14,255 bases of DNA. Source: an uncultured Bacilli bacterium. GTDB taxonomy: Bacteria; Bacillota_I; Bacilli_A; RF39; UBA660. The position numbers and the translations under genes were made by a program. Shown here one piece after another: positions 1-6,679 of this stretch (position 1 is the stretch's first letter; each line of letters starts with the position of its first letter). The notes under the pieces are model-generated. The model was not told the DNA's origin, ran no database searches, and worked only from the letters and a program-made list of their open reading frames with translations. The stretch covers positions 1-14,255 of the forward strand of contig CALVVP010000004.1 of assembly GCA_944363895.1 (NCBI GenBank), written 5' to 3'.

Positions 1-120
1 TTTGAATGCAATAAAAAATAGGGTGGCGACCATCCGAAGCTGGTCTATGGAGAAAACTAAGTTTTCAGCGAAGTAGAAAATCTTTACTGTGAAGTAAAGG
101 CATTCAAAACTTTTTTGAAT
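1..120 (+). ncRNA. Unassigned structured RNA (3' part or whole), left window edge
   Basis: This stretch has no open frame but folds well by eye. Bases 1-9 (TTTGAATGC) pair perfectly with 100-108 (GCATTCAAA) and close a multibranch. Inside are three local hairpins: GGGTGG/CCATCC (21-26 with 30-35, one G-U pair), GAAAAC/GTTTTC (52-57 with 61-66) and CTTTACT/AGTAAAG (82-88 with 93-99). A run of six T follows the closing helix at 111-116. I compared it from memory with RNase P RNA, SRP RNA, 5S rRNA, 6S RNA, tmRNA and the common riboswitches and recognise none. AGGGTGGCGACC resembles the T-box motif only superficially. It may be cut by the window edge, and the strand is inferred from the gene direction. 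Confidence 0.45.
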
Positions 121-129
121 TTCGTTCTG

Positions 130-158
130 TTGACCTTTATTGACTCGTATAGTATAAT
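130..158 (+). promoter_or_regulatory. Promoter of the rmuC-rnr-smpB operon
   Basis: TTGACC at 130-135 and a perfect TATAAT at 153-158 are separated by 17 nt, a near-consensus sigma-A promoter. The expected transcription start is near 165, only about ten bases before the rmuC ATG, so the leader is little more than the short GGTGA (165-169) ribosome binding site. Confidence 0.8.
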
Positions 159-175
159 TAAAATGGTGAATTACT

Positions 176-1240
176 ATGGAATATATCATAATTATTTTGT
201 TAATAATAATCTTAATTATCTCAATTATCTCATTAACTAAAAACATTAATGAATCTAATATTACTGAAAGATTAGGCAAATTAGAAACTAATGTTGTTAA
301 AGAAATTGGTGAATTTAAATCATCTTTTAGTAAAGATTTAGGTAATGATTTTGAAAGATTAAATGATAAATTAGATAATAAATTAACTTTAATTAATAAT
401 AAAGTTAACGAACGATTAGATGAAAACTTTGAAAAAACTAATAAAACTTTCACTAATGTTTTAGAAAGGTTATCGAAAATTGATGAAGCACAAAAGAAAA
501 TCGATAATTTATCCAGTGATATTATTTCTTTACAAAGTGTTTTAACTGACAAAAAAACAAGAGGAATATTTGGTGAAGTTAATCTAAAAAATATCATGTA
601 CAATATCTTTGGTGATAACGATAAAATTTACCAAATGCAATATAAATTTAATAACGATACCATCGCTGATTGTGTTTTATTTGCGCCAGCTCCTTTAGGT
701 TTAATTGCAATCGATTCCAAATTTCCTTTGGAACACTATCAGATTATGGTGGATAAAAAGAAAGATATAAATATTAGAGAACAAGCCGAAAAATTGTTTA
801 GAAACGATATGAAAAAACATATTGATGCGATTAGCAGTAAATATATTATCGATGGCGTTACTAGCGATCAAGCAATTCTCTTTTTACCGGCTGAAGCTAT
901 ATTCGCGGAAGTTAATGCCTATCATTCAGATATTATCGAATATGCTTATAAAAAAAGAGTGTGGATAACTAGTCCAACCACTTTAATTAGTACCTTAACG
1001 ACGATTCAAATTATTATGAAAAATATGGAAAGAGATAAATATGCAACAGTAATTCACAATGAGTTAAGATTATTAAGTAGTGAATTTAATCGTTATAAAG
1101 AAAGATGGGATAAATTATATCGGAGTATTGAAACAGTTAGTAAAGATGTTAAAGATATTCATACAACCACTGATAAAATAACGAAAAGATTTAATGCAAT
1201 CAATCAAGTAGAAATGGAGAAAATCGATGAAATTGAATAA
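176..1240 (+). CDS. rmuC: RmuC family DNA recombination protein
   Basis: This 354-residue protein has the layout of RmuC: one N-terminal membrane helix (about residues 3-20), a long coiled coil (about 25-125) and a C-terminal RmuC domain (about 130-330). The family signature IDSKFPLE lies at 179-186. D165, D180 and K182 fit the D...(D/E)xK core of the restriction-endonuclease fold proposed for this family, which is an inference from spacing. RmuC limits recombination between inverted repeats in E. coli; the biochemical activity is not settled. It leads a tight operon from the consensus promoter just upstream, and its end overlaps the next gene by 14 nt. Its presence ahead of rnr-smpB is not the Bacillus arrangement. 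Family identity is secure. Confidence 0.92.
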   Translation: MEYIIIILLIIILIISIISLTKNINESNITERLGKLETNVVKEIGEFKSSFSKDLGNDFERLNDKLDNKLTLINNKVNERLDENFEKTNKTFTNVLERLSKIDEAQKKIDNLSSDIISLQSVLTDKKTRGIFGEVNLKNIMYNIFGDNDKIYQMQYKFNNDTIADCVLFAPAPLGLIAIDSKFPLEHYQIMVDKKKDINIREQAEKLFRNDMKKHIDAISSKYIIDGVTSDQAILFLPAEAIFAEVNAYHSDIIEYAYKKRVWITSPTTLISTLTTIQIIMKNMERDKYATVIHNELRLLSSEFNRYKERWDKLYRSIETVSKDVKDIHTTTDKITKRFNAINQVEMEKIDEIE

Positions 1241-1787
1241 AATAAACATAATAATTGCTTTTGTTTTATGTTTTATTTCAGTGTTTTTCGCTTTAAACAA
1301 TAAAGATATTACTTTATTACTATTCAGTTTATATGTTGTTATACCATTTATTTTTAAAATAAAACCAATAATTACATTACTTTATATGTTATTTGGTTTT
1401 ATTGCTTTATTTTTAGGTTGCCAATTACATTTATATAAATCGACAACTTGGTTTGATAACTTTGCTCATTTTGTTTGGGGAATGTTATCGGGATTGTTTG
1501 CTATTTTTATTTTAATCAAGTTAAAGATGTTTAATAGTCGAAATATTATATTTAATTGTTTATTTATCTTTATTTTCTCGCTTGCTAGTTCTGGTATTTG
1601 GGAAATAGTTGAATTTACTATCGATAACTTGTTTAATCAAGATATGCAACGAGCCGCTACTGGTGTTTACGATACGATGAAAGATATTATTGTTACTTTG
1701 TTTGGTAATATTGTCTTTATTTTATGTTTCTTTTTTGAATATAAAAATAAAAAATTATTAATTAGATATATAATTGATAGTTTATAA
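1227..1787 (+). CDS. DUF2238/YjdF-like integral membrane protein
   Basis: This is a 186-residue hydrophobic protein with about six membrane segments (roughly 7-23, 28-44, 47-68, 78-99, 107-128, 152-171). Conserved polar residues sit inside the membrane part: D77-x3-H81-x3-G85, W125-E126-x2-E129, and D149-T-M-x-D153 with G160. That pattern resembles the YjdF/DUF2238 family, whose function is unknown; a distant VanZ-like relationship is possible. GGAGA at 1216-1220 lies 6 nt before the ATG, inside the end of rmuC, so the two are probably translationally coupled. Its stop codon overlaps the strong ribosome binding site of rnr. Function cannot be given; family assignment is from motif memory. Confidence 0.7.
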   Translation: MKLNKINIIIAFVLCFISVFFALNNKDITLLLFSLYVVIPFIFKIKPIITLLYMLFGFIALFLGCQLHLYKSTTWFDNFAHFVWGMLSGLFAIFILIKLKMFNSRNIIFNCLFIFIFSLASSGIWEIVEFTIDNLFNQDMQRAATGVYDTMKDIIVTLFGNIVFILCFFFEYKNKKLLIRYIIDSL

Positions 1788-1796
1788 GGAGGATTT

Positions 1797-3914
1797 ATGG
1801 TGGAAGATCGAATTATAGAACTTTTAACAAAAACTGATAAAGCATTATCAGTCAACGAAATAAATGATGCTTTAGGTTTTAGTAGTGTGGAAGAGTTAAA
1901 AGAACTATTAAAAGTATTAAATAAGTTAGAGGATGAACTTAAGATATATCGAACTAAAAAAAATAACTATTTATTATTTAATAATAGTCATTTGAAAATT
2001 GGAACAATAATCGCTAATAAAAAAGGTTATGGCTTTGTCGATATCGAGGGTGACGAAGATGTTTTTATTCCTCCTATTAATATGAATGGCGCTATTCACG
2101 GTGATAAAGTAATAGTTGAAATTACCTCACCGAAAGGAATCGATTTAGAAGGAAGAATTTTAAAAATAGTCGACCGTAAATTCAAACAAATGGTTGGAGA
2201 AATTTATTATATTAAAAATAAGCCTTTTTTAAAATTAGATGATGACCGTGTCAAATTGAATATTGAAATTGATAAGAAAAAAATGCAAGGTGCGATGGCT
2301 GGACATAAAGTTTTAGTTAAAATTACTAATAAATTAAAAGATAATAATTATAAAGGTGAAGTAATTAAAATCTTAGGACATAAAAATGATCCTGGTGTTG
2401 ATATCTTATCGATTACTAATGAAATGGGAATCCCTGATACATTTAGTGATAATGTAATGAAAGAATTAGAAAATATACCTGATGAAGTATTAGAAAAAGA
2501 TTTAATTAATCGAATTGACTTAAGAAAGGAAATTATTTTTACTATCGATGGCGATGATACTAAAGATATCGATGACGCTATTTCAATCGAAAAGATAAAT
2601 GACCATTATAAATTAGGCGTTCATATTGCCGATGTTAGTTATTATGTTAGACCTAATACAGCTTTAGATAGTGAAGCTTTCGATCGCGGTACTAGTGTTT
2701 ATTTAGCTGACCGTGTAATTCCAATGTTACCCCACAAATTATCTAATGGCATTTGTTCATTAAATCCTAATGTTGATCGATTAGCTTTATCATGTATTAT
2801 GGAAATTGATAATAATGGTAATGTAATCGATTATGATATTTTACAAACAGTTATTAATTCTAAAATTCAAATGACTTATAAAAAAGTCAATCAAATTTTA
2901 GAGGATAACATCATTCCGGAAGGTTATGAAGCGTATGTTGACAAATTAAAAATGATGGCCGATTTAGCGCAAATTCTTCGTAAAAATAAAGAAAATCGTG
3001 GTTATATTGATTTTGATATTGATGAATCAAAAATTATTGTCGATGATAAAGGTAAAGCAATCGATATAACTTTACGAAATCGCGGAACTGGTGAAAAATT
3101 AATTGAGGACTTTATGATTGCTGCTAACGAAACTGTCGCTACCCATGTTTATTATATGGAATTGCCTTTTATCTATCGTGTTCATGGTGAACCTAATGAA
3201 GAAAAAATCAATAATTTTATGCGCTTTTTAAATATATTAGGTTATAAAGTCAAAGAAGATACCAAAAGATTAACTCCTAAAACAATGCAAAATATTTTAG
3301 GACAATTAAAAGATAAAAAAGAGTTTCATTTATTGTCAGCTTTACTTTTAAGAAGTATGCAAAAAGCGATTTATGATACTAATAATATTGGCCATTTTGG
3401 AATTGCTAGTAAATGTTACACCCATTTTACTTCACCGATTAGAAGATATCCTGACACAACTGTTCATCGGTTATTACATACTTATTTATTTGATAATAAT
3501 ATTAATAATGAGGTAATTAATTATTATGAAAGAGAATTGCCTTTTGTGGCAGAACATGCCTCTAATATGGAAAGAAGAAGTATTGAATGTGAAAGAGCTG
3601 TTGATGATATGAAGAAAGCAGAATATATGATGGACCATATAGGGGAACAATTCGATGGTATAATTAGTTCTGTTTTAAATTTTGGTATGTTTGTCGAATT
3701 ACCAAATTTAATTGAAGGATTAGTTAGATTAGATAGTTTAAAAGGTGATTATTATACTTATGATGAAACTACCTTTACCATAAGAGGTAATAAAGATAAG
3801 CGAGGATATCGTTTAGGTGATAGCGTTAGAGTAAAAGTAGTAGCTGCTGATAAAGAAAAAAGAACGATCGACTTTGAGGTGATTAAAGATGGAGATACTG
3901 AATCGGAAAGTTAA
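1797..3914 (+). CDS. rnr: Ribonuclease R
   Basis: This is a 3'-5' processive exoribonuclease able to digest structured RNA. It works with SmpB-tmRNA to destroy defective mRNA and in rRNA turnover. The 705-residue protein shows an N-terminal winged-helix region (about 1-60), a cold-shock-like OB domain (GYGFVDIEGDEDVFIP, about 75-90), a second OB domain, the RNB catalytic domain and a C-terminal S1 domain (about 617-698). The four metal-binding aspartates are D251, D257, D259 and D260, with exactly the D-x5-D-x-DD spacing of RNase II/R. It is somewhat shorter than the Bacillus enzyme because the basic tail is missing. AAGGAGGA ends 3 nt before the ATG. The last 26 nt overlap smpB, placing the two partners under coupled translation. 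Confidence 0.97.
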   Translation: MVEDRIIELLTKTDKALSVNEINDALGFSSVEELKELLKVLNKLEDELKIYRTKKNNYLLFNNSHLKIGTIIANKKGYGFVDIEGDEDVFIPPINMNGAIHGDKVIVEITSPKGIDLEGRILKIVDRKFKQMVGEIYYIKNKPFLKLDDDRVKLNIEIDKKKMQGAMAGHKVLVKITNKLKDNNYKGEVIKILGHKNDPGVDILSITNEMGIPDTFSDNVMKELENIPDEVLEKDLINRIDLRKEIIFTIDGDDTKDIDDAISIEKINDHYKLGVHIADVSYYVRPNTALDSEAFDRGTSVYLADRVIPMLPHKLSNGICSLNPNVDRLALSCIMEIDNNGNVIDYDILQTVINSKIQMTYKKVNQILEDNIIPEGYEAYVDKLKMMADLAQILRKNKENRGYIDFDIDESKIIVDDKGKAIDITLRNRGTGEKLIEDFMIAANETVATHVYYMELPFIYRVHGEPNEEKINNFMRFLNILGYKVKEDTKRLTPKTMQNILGQLKDKKEFHLLSALLLRSMQKAIYDTNNIGHFGIASKCYTHFTSPIRRYPDTTVHRLLHTYLFDNNINNEVINYYERELPFVAEHASNMERRSIECERAVDDMKKAEYMMDHIGEQFDGIISSVLNFGMFVELPNLIEGLVRLDSLKGDYYTYDETTFTIRGNKDKRGYRLGDSVRVKVVAADKEKRTIDFEVIKDGDTESES

Positions 3915-4323
3915 TTTTGACTATGAAATAATTGATACTTTTGAAGTTGGTATTGTTTTAACTGGAACCGAGATTAAATCAATTAGATTAGGTAAAGCCA
4001 ATTTAAAAGATAGTTATGCTATTATTAAAAATAACGAAATATATTTATTAAATATGCATATTAGTAAATATGATCAAGGCAATATTTTCAACCATGAAGA
4101 AACTAGAACTAGAAAACTATTGATGCATAAAAAAGAAATATTAAAATTAAGAGATAAACTAACTTTAGAAGGTTTTACTTTAGTTCCGATTAAATTATAT
4201 TTTAAAGGTGGTAAAGCTAAAATTTTAATTGGTTTAGCTAAGGGTAAGAAAAATTATGATAAAAGAGAGACAATTAAGAAAAAAGATATGGCAAGACAAA
4301 TGGCAAAGGATTTAAAATATTAA
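3889..4323 (+). CDS. smpB: SsrA-binding protein SmpB
   Basis: SmpB binds the tRNA-like domain of tmRNA, mimics the missing anticodon arm and carries tmRNA into stalled ribosomes. The 144-residue protein has the family hallmarks: ILNRKVNFDYEI at the start, GTEIKSIR for the OB-fold core, and the basic C-terminal tail GKKNYDKRETIKKKD that threads into the empty mRNA channel. The start inside rnr is chosen because GAGGTGA (3876-3882) lies 6 nt before this ATG and the translation begins at the usual SmpB N-terminus. It overlaps rnr by 26 nt. Its RNA partner ssrA lies about 770 nt downstream, separated by one unknown gene. Confidence 0.97.
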   Translation: MEILNRKVNFDYEIIDTFEVGIVLTGTEIKSIRLGKANLKDSYAIIKNNEIYLLNMHISKYDQGNIFNHEETRTRKLLMHKKEILKLRDKLTLEGFTLVPIKLYFKGGKAKILIGLAKGKKNYDKRETIKKKDMARQMAKDLKY

Positions 4324-4336
4324 AGGAGTGGTTAAG

Positions 4337-4981
4337 ATGGCTTGGACAGATATTGATGAAAAAAATGAATTCAAATTATATACTAATAAGTTAATTGGTT
4401 ATGTCGATAGTTGTATCATTAAATTAAGAAATGTAACAAATAACAATTTAGATGCTTCTAATATTGCTACTATTTATCGTGATAAAATGTTTACTTTAGA
4501 AAATGATTTTGCAAATCATGGAATCAATTTTTTTGATAAAATTGTTTTAAGAAAAGTTATTGATAAGTATTTACTTAATTTGTTAGATGAAAGTATAAAA
4601 TCAGTTGATAAAACATCAAAAAAATTAATGACTATTAATGGTTTATACTTATTTGATAAATCATCTATTTTGGCTAATAAAATTGTCGATGGCGATCTAA
4701 AAAAATATGAGCAAACATGTTCTAAAATTGAAAATTTTGACATGAAATCTAATATTTTATCTGCTTTAATCTTATATTTTAGTAACGATAAATATTATAT
4801 TTTTACGCCGGGTGAATTTACTAAACAATATGAACAAGTTAAAGCTGAATTATCTCAATTAGGATTAGCTGATTTAATACCTACTATCGATGAGAAGTTA
4901 TTACCGCTTATTAAAAAACAAGAACTAGCTAGCGCTAAATTTAATGATTTAACAAATGTTGAAAAACCAAAAACAAAATAA
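4337..4981 (+). CDS. Unrecognised protein between smpB and ssrA
   Basis: I do not recognise this 214-residue protein. It is soluble in appearance, Lys/Asp/Asn-rich and mainly helical, with no membrane segment, signal peptide or metal motif; its only Cys residues (C32, C132) are not paired in a motif. The C-terminal stretch ending VEKPKTK is polar and probably disordered. The ATG at 4337 is chosen over the in-frame GTG at 4328 because AAAGGAG (4322-4328) overlaps that GTG and sits 8 nt before the ATG. It starts 13 nt after smpB and must be cotranscribed with it. Its placement between the two trans-translation genes suggests, but does not show, a link to ribosome rescue. Confidence 0.8.
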   Translation: MAWTDIDEKNEFKLYTNKLIGYVDSCIIKLRNVTNNNLDASNIATIYRDKMFTLENDFANHGINFFDKIVLRKVIDKYLLNLLDESIKSVDKTSKKLMTINGLYLFDKSSILANKIVDGDLKKYEQTCSKIENFDMKSNILSALILYFSNDKYYIFTPGEFTKQYEQVKAELSQLGLADLIPTIDEKLLPLIKKQELASAKFNDLTNVEKPKTK

Positions 4982-5010
4982 ATATTTATATATGTCAATA
5001 ATTTCGTGTT

Positions 5011-5034
5011 TTTTAAATTATTTATAATTTAAAA
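5011..5034. repeat. Perfect AT-only inverted repeat, possible weak terminator
   Basis: TTTTAAATTAT at 5011-5021 and ATAATTTAAAA at 5024-5034 are perfect complements around a 2-base centre. The stem is all A-T and no T run follows on either strand, so a working intrinsic terminator for the smpB operon is doubtful; it may be a binding site or a DNA cruciform. Confidence 0.4.
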
Positions 5035-5050
5035 CAATAATTTTGGGAAT

Positions 5051-5094
5051 CACATTTACAAAAAGTTAAAAATGTGGTATTATATATTCCACAT
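5051..5094. repeat. Two overlapping inverted repeats across the ssrA promoter
   Basis: CACATTT (5051-5057) pairs with AAATGTG (5070-5076), spanning the -35. ATGTGG (5072-5077) pairs with CCACAT (5089-5094), with the -10 exactly in its loop. Three copies of the same half-site therefore surround the promoter, an operator-like arrangement. The last half-site abuts the 5' end of tmRNA. Confidence 0.5.
5055..5083 (+). promoter_or_regulatory. Promoter of ssrA
   Basis: TTTACA at 5055-5060 and TATTAT at 5078-5083 are separated by 17 nt and place the transcription start near 5090, a few bases before the mature tmRNA end. It lets tmRNA be made independently of the upstream smpB operon. Confidence 0.65.
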
Positions 5095-5438
5095 GGGGCT
5101 GTCTAGTTTCGACGGGACTATTATTTTTAAAGGGCAAGTCGTCAAGGAATGACGTTATAATCCAAATTAAAAATAATTGGAAACAGAAATCAATTAGCTT
5201 TCGCTTAATAATATAGAAGGCTGCTTCTTTATTTCTTTACTCACGGGAAATAAAAGAGGCTCGATTAGTGAGTTATATCAATAATTTACTTTCTAGGATT
5301 ATTGATGAATTTAATAGAAATTACTAAGTAAAATTTTGATAATTTATTATTACTTGGGACATTAACAAATTATCTAAACTTGTAGAACTTTAATCTTAAT
5401 TTTTTCGGACAGGGGTGCGATCCCCCTCAGCTCCACCA
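5095..5438 (+). ncRNA. ssrA: Transfer-messenger RNA (tmRNA)
   Basis: tmRNA rescues ribosomes stalled on broken mRNA and tags the unfinished protein for proteolysis. The 344-nt one-piece RNA starts GGGGCTG and ends CAGCTCC-A-CCA, giving a 7-bp acceptor helix (5095-5101 with 5428-5434) and an encoded CCA (5436-5438). The conserved TAGTTTCGACGGGA lies just after the 5' strand. The T stem is AGGGG/CCCCT (5411-5415 with 5423-5427) with loop TGCGATC, where U54-U-C is usual; the second base is G. The tag reading frame is at 5179-5208. The 3' CCA is followed by an intrinsic terminator. It sits downstream of rnr and smpB as in Bacillus, but with one extra gene between. Confidence 0.96.
5179..5208 (+). 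other. tmRNA tag reading frame, proposed peptide (A)GNRNQLAFA
   Basis: Reading GGA at 5179 as the resume codon gives GNRNQLAFA followed by TAA TAA. The six bases before it, ATAATT, match the pattern found before resume codons (ATAGTC in E. coli). With the alanine carried by tmRNA the tag is AGNRNQLAFA, close in length and ending to firmicute tags such as that of Listeria. The resume position is an inference; the frame and double stop are seen directly. Confidence 0.75.
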
Positions 5439-5449
5439 TTATGTTAATT

Positions 5450-5472
5450 ACTCGAAAATATCGAGTTTTTTT
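5450..5472 (+). terminator. Intrinsic terminator of ssrA
   Basis: ACTCGA (5450-5455) and TCGAGT (5461-5466) form a 6-bp stem with loop AAATA, followed by seven T. It stands 11 nt after the CCA end of tmRNA and only 15 nt before the next start codon. Confidence 0.85.
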
Positions 5473-5487
5473 AAAGAAGTGATTAAA

Positions 5488-5976
5488 ATGAAGGAAGAAA
5501 ATACAAAATTATTAAATCTAGTTGGTATGAATGAAGCGGGAATTACGACTGAAGAAAAGCCGATTATCGGTACTCAAGCTTTAGCTACTTGCTTTGGTGT
5601 TCTTTTATATGAACGAAACAAAAAAGTTGCTTTAGTAGCACATTTGTCGGTTAACTTTATTCCCACTTTAATTAATTTGCTTGATTTGATTAATTTTTCC
5701 CAAGAAAATGTTTTTGAATTTTTAATTATCCCAGGATATTATTCTGCTAAAGAAGATCATTACAATATATATAGACAATTATTAGAGATATTTAAAGAAT
5801 GTAATACACCAAAATTTAAATTTGTTCCTTTTCGCCAATCATTAAAAAATAATATTCATTTTGATAAAGATACTTTATCTTACAGTTTTGCTTTTGATTC
5901 GCGGACAGGTAAATTTGTCAATGAAGAAGTTTATTTTGGATTAGAATATTTAGAATTTAGTCAAAAAAACAGATAA
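5488..5976 (+). CDS. CheD-like protein (putative glutamine deamidase fold)
   Basis: This 162-residue protein looks like a divergent CheD. Around the putative active site it reads GTQALATCFGVLLYE...VAH, with T29, C35 and H52. The spacing T-x5-C-x16-H equals that of the catalytic Thr21, Cys27 and His44 of Thermotoga CheD as I remember them. The C-terminal part NIYRQLLEIF... and FAFDSRTGKFV follows the CheD pattern of a helix and a final strand with TGK, but the GG loop of true CheD is not evident. Length fits CheD (about 160). No chemotaxis gene lies in the window, so its substrate is unknown and is unlikely to be a chemoreceptor. The ATG at 5488 is preferred to GTG 5479, which overlaps the GAAGTGA binding site. 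No promoter is visible between the ssrA terminator and this gene. Confidence 0.6.
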   Translation: MKEENTKLLNLVGMNEAGITTEEKPIIGTQALATCFGVLLYERNKKVALVAHLSVNFIPTLINLLDLINFSQENVFEFLIIPGYYSAKEDHYNIYRQLLEIFKECNTPKFKFVPFRQSLKNNIHFDKDTLSYSFAFDSRTGKFVNEEVYFGLEYLEFSQKNR

Positions 5977-5995
5977 CTATTAGAAGTATTAACTT

Positions 5996-6024
5996 TTGAC
6001 AAATATCCAACTAAATGTTATAAT
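5996..6024 (+). promoter_or_regulatory. Consensus promoter of ysxC
   Basis: TTGACA at 5996-6001 and TATAAT at 6019-6024 with a 17-nt spacer are a perfect sigma-A consensus. Transcription should start near 6031, leaving a leader of about 20 nt. Confidence 0.88.
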
Positions 6025-6050
6025 TAAATAACTTAAAGGAGAGATTTTTA

Positions 6051-6632
6051 GTGAAAATTAATTCCGTTAATTTAGAAGTCAGCGCGGTTAGACGAAGTCA
6101 ATATCCAACTGATAATAAACCAGAGTTTTTATTAGTAGGCAGATCTAATGTTGGAAAAAGTAGTTTTATCAATACCTTAATTAATCGTAAAAATTATGCA
6201 AGAACTTCAGCCACACCAGGGAAAACCCAAACGATTAATTTTTACTTAGTTAATGAACAATTTTATTTAGTCGATGCTCCTGGCTATGGATATGCTCAAG
6301 TCAATAAAAAGAAACAAAAAAAATTTGGTTTGATGATGGAAGATTATCTAACTAATCGAAAAAATCTAAAACAAGTATTTATGTTAGTTGATTTTCGCCA
6401 TAAATTATCGAATGATGATATAATGATGTATAATTTTTTAAAATACTATAAATTACCTGTAACAATTGTGGCAACAAAAGTGGATAAAATACCAATCACT
6501 AAACAACAACAACAAAGGAATGCTATTTTAGAAGATTTAGATTTAGTAATTGGTGATGAATTTATTATGTTTAGTAATGTTACTAAAATTGGTAAGGATG
6601 AAATTCATCAAAAAATTGAAAGAACAATCTAG
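6051..6632 (+). CDS. ysxC: Ribosome biogenesis GTPase YsxC/EngB
   Basis: YsxC is an essential GTPase that assists late assembly of the 50S subunit. The 193-residue protein is full length for the family (Bacillus about 195). The P-loop GRSNVGKS is at residues 30-37, the switch I region TPGKTQTINFY begins at T55, G3 DAPG at 75-78 is followed by YGYA, and G4 TKVD at 142-145. Translation starts at GTG 6051: AAAGGAGAG ends 7 nt upstream and the product then begins at the usual YsxC N-terminus. It has its own consensus promoter and heads a cluster with an unknown gene and der, a second 50S-assembly GTPase. It ends TAG at 6630-6632. Confidence 0.96.
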   Translation: MKINSVNLEVSAVRRSQYPTDNKPEFLLVGRSNVGKSSFINTLINRKNYARTSATPGKTQTINFYLVNEQFYLVDAPGYGYAQVNKKKQKKFGLMMEDYLTNRKNLKQVFMLVDFRHKLSNDDIMMYNFLKYYKLPVTIVATKVDKIPITKQQQQRNAILEDLDLVIGDEFIMFSNVTKIGKDEIHQKIERTI

Positions 6633-6635
6633 TTA

Positions 6636-6663
6636 TTGCACTTTTAAAACAATTTCATAATAT
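6636..6663 (+). promoter_or_regulatory. Possible weak internal promoter before the 6680 gene
   Basis: TTGCAC at 6636-6641 and TAATAT at 6658-6663 have a 16-nt spacer in the 47-nt gap after ysxC. It may supplement read-through from the ysxC promoter. Confidence 0.35.
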
Positions 6664-6679
6664 ATCAATAGGTGATATC

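Noticed and set aside
18..35. T-box riboswitch, because of AGGGTGGCGACC
   Set aside because: The T-box needs the antiterminator and terminator around this motif and a downstream aminoacyl-tRNA or amino-acid gene. Here the bases form a small hairpin of their own and the next gene is rmuC with a separate promoter.
4328..4336. GTG start for the gene after smpB
   Set aside because: The GTG is part of the AAAGGAGTGG ribosome binding site and cannot serve as both.
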